NCBI GenBank assembly: GCA_001179505.1
Contig: CDMY01000525.1
Location: 13,924 to 57,456, forward strand
Reading direction: 5' to 3'
DNA length: 43,533 nucleotides
Source: Vitrella brassicaformis
Lineage: Eukaryota; Sar; Vitrellaceae
A model generated the notes under the pieces. That model was not told the origin of the DNA, ran no database searches, and saw only the letters and a program-made list of their open reading frames with translations. Shown here piece after piece: positions 42,690 to 43,533 of the stretch. The number at the start of each line of letters is the position of its first letter. Position 1 is the first letter of the stretch. Both the position numbers and the translations under genes were made by a program.

Positions 42690-43533
42690 CCCGCCCTGTG
42701 GTGTGAGAGTGCCTGCGGGCCGGGCCGGGCCGGTGCAATCCCATCTGCTCTGCTCTGCTGGCCATCAATGATTCATCCGTCTGTCTTTCCTTCCTTTCTT
42801 CCTCCTTGTTACCCTACCCTACCTTACCTTACCTGGCTTGGTTGATGAGATGAGTGGGGCCGGCGGGGCCTTCTTGCTGGCGTCTTGTGCCTGTGGGCGG
42901 GGCCGCGGGGGGAGGAGGGGAGGGGTGGTCGTGGTGGTTTGGTGGTGGGTGGTTGGTTGGTTGGTTGCTGGGGATCCTATCCGATCCGCTGTATTACTTA
43001 CATGTACCAATCGTGTGCGTGCAGGCAAGGCAGGACATTGACATGGCGGGTGTGAGAGGGTGTGGGTGTGAGTGAGAGGGAGTGAGTGTGTGGGAGAGTG
43101 GGGCAGCTGATCAGCTCACCCCTGCAGGCAGGTAGTGCATTGCGGGGGTGGCTTTGGACAGGCAGGCCTCACAAGTTTTTGCTCCCCATGGAGCCCCCTC
43201 AGACACTCACTCACGCACTTACTGCTGGCCCTGTTGTTGAGTAATCAACGCTTCTTCATGTGGAAAGAAGGCCCTGGCCGTCCAATCCTCGTGATCCATT
43301 TGCGTTTGGCGCTGATATTCGTTCATTTCATCACACACACATACACGAGTCTGCACACACTCGCATCACCGCATTCCATTCCATTCCGTCGCTTCCGCAC
43401 CGCAATTCATTCGCAGCGGTTTCAGGGAGCACCCTAGGTGGCCTGACGGCCAAGTCCCATGTCGGTCTGTCCAACATGAAACAGGCACCCTAACATGCAA
43501 CCCGGACACGCAACACGCAGCACGCAGAGGGCA
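42690..43533. other. Right-end intergenic region
   Basis: No gene is recognised. It contains simple repeats: CCTAC/CCTTAC runs (42810-42835), GGTTGGTTGG (about 42951-42966), GAGTGTG runs (43060-43110) and CATTCCATTCC (43374-43388). A neighbouring gene may begin beyond the window. Confidence 0.4.

Overview
The window is nuclear DNA from a gene-dense, intron-rich, GC-rich protist. Genes carry many short GT-AG introns, often 60-150 nt, and intron 3' ends are rich in (TG)n or (GT)n just before CAG. Several proteins start with a signal peptide, in one case followed by a Phe-Thr-Pro motif (FabD), as expected of a plastid of secondary or complex origin. A RAP-domain organellar protein, a plastid-type anion transporter, isocitrate lyase and a vWA/alpha-kinase are also present. 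Together these fit a photosynthetic alveolate, most likely a chromerid of the Vitrella type. That taxonomic call is an inference from style and gene content, not a database match.

Layout. 728-3326 (+): plastid-type MFS anion/phosphate transporter. 3915-5170 (-): malonyl-CoA:ACP transacylase, divergent from a PDI-like thioredoxin-fold protein at 5321-6270 (+). 6868-9998 (+): isocitrate lyase. 9999-12815: gene-poor repeat-rich stretch. 12816-14783 (+): unknown multi-pass membrane protein. 15574-17077 (+): alpha/beta hydrolase with a membrane segment. 17468-18007 (+): small unknown gene. 18030-18500 (+): DUF1115/RWDD-type protein. 18657-19655 (-): CIAO2/MIP18 Fe-S assembly protein, divergent from a mitochondrial ABCB half transporter at 19800-23370 (+). 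24353-27683 (-): vWA + alpha-kinase + zinc-binding protein. 28025-28673 (-): broken partial copy of the 12.8-14.9 kb membrane-protein gene. 28710-35460 (-): very large RAP-domain protein. 35658-37634 (+): SPOUT1-type RNA methyltransferase. 38434-40285 (-): YchF/OLA1 GTPase. 40476-42689 (+): MGRN1/LOG2-type RING E3 ligase.

There is no operon. Four head-to-head pairs share short spacers: FabD/thioredoxin, CIAO2/ABCB, RAP/SPOUT and YchF/MGRN1. Plastid and mitochondrial functions are over-represented (fatty-acid synthesis, anion transport, organellar RNA, mitochondrial ABC transport).

The most unusual items are the inverted, internally deleted gene copy whose deletion junction sits in a GT microsatellite; the vWA-alpha-kinase-zinc-ribbon fusion with a frameshifted 27-residue repeat array; a 15-nt microexon inside the YchF P-loop; and the TG-repeat 3' splice context. 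Exon boundaries were worked out by hand from GT/AG sites, frame phase and family conservation.
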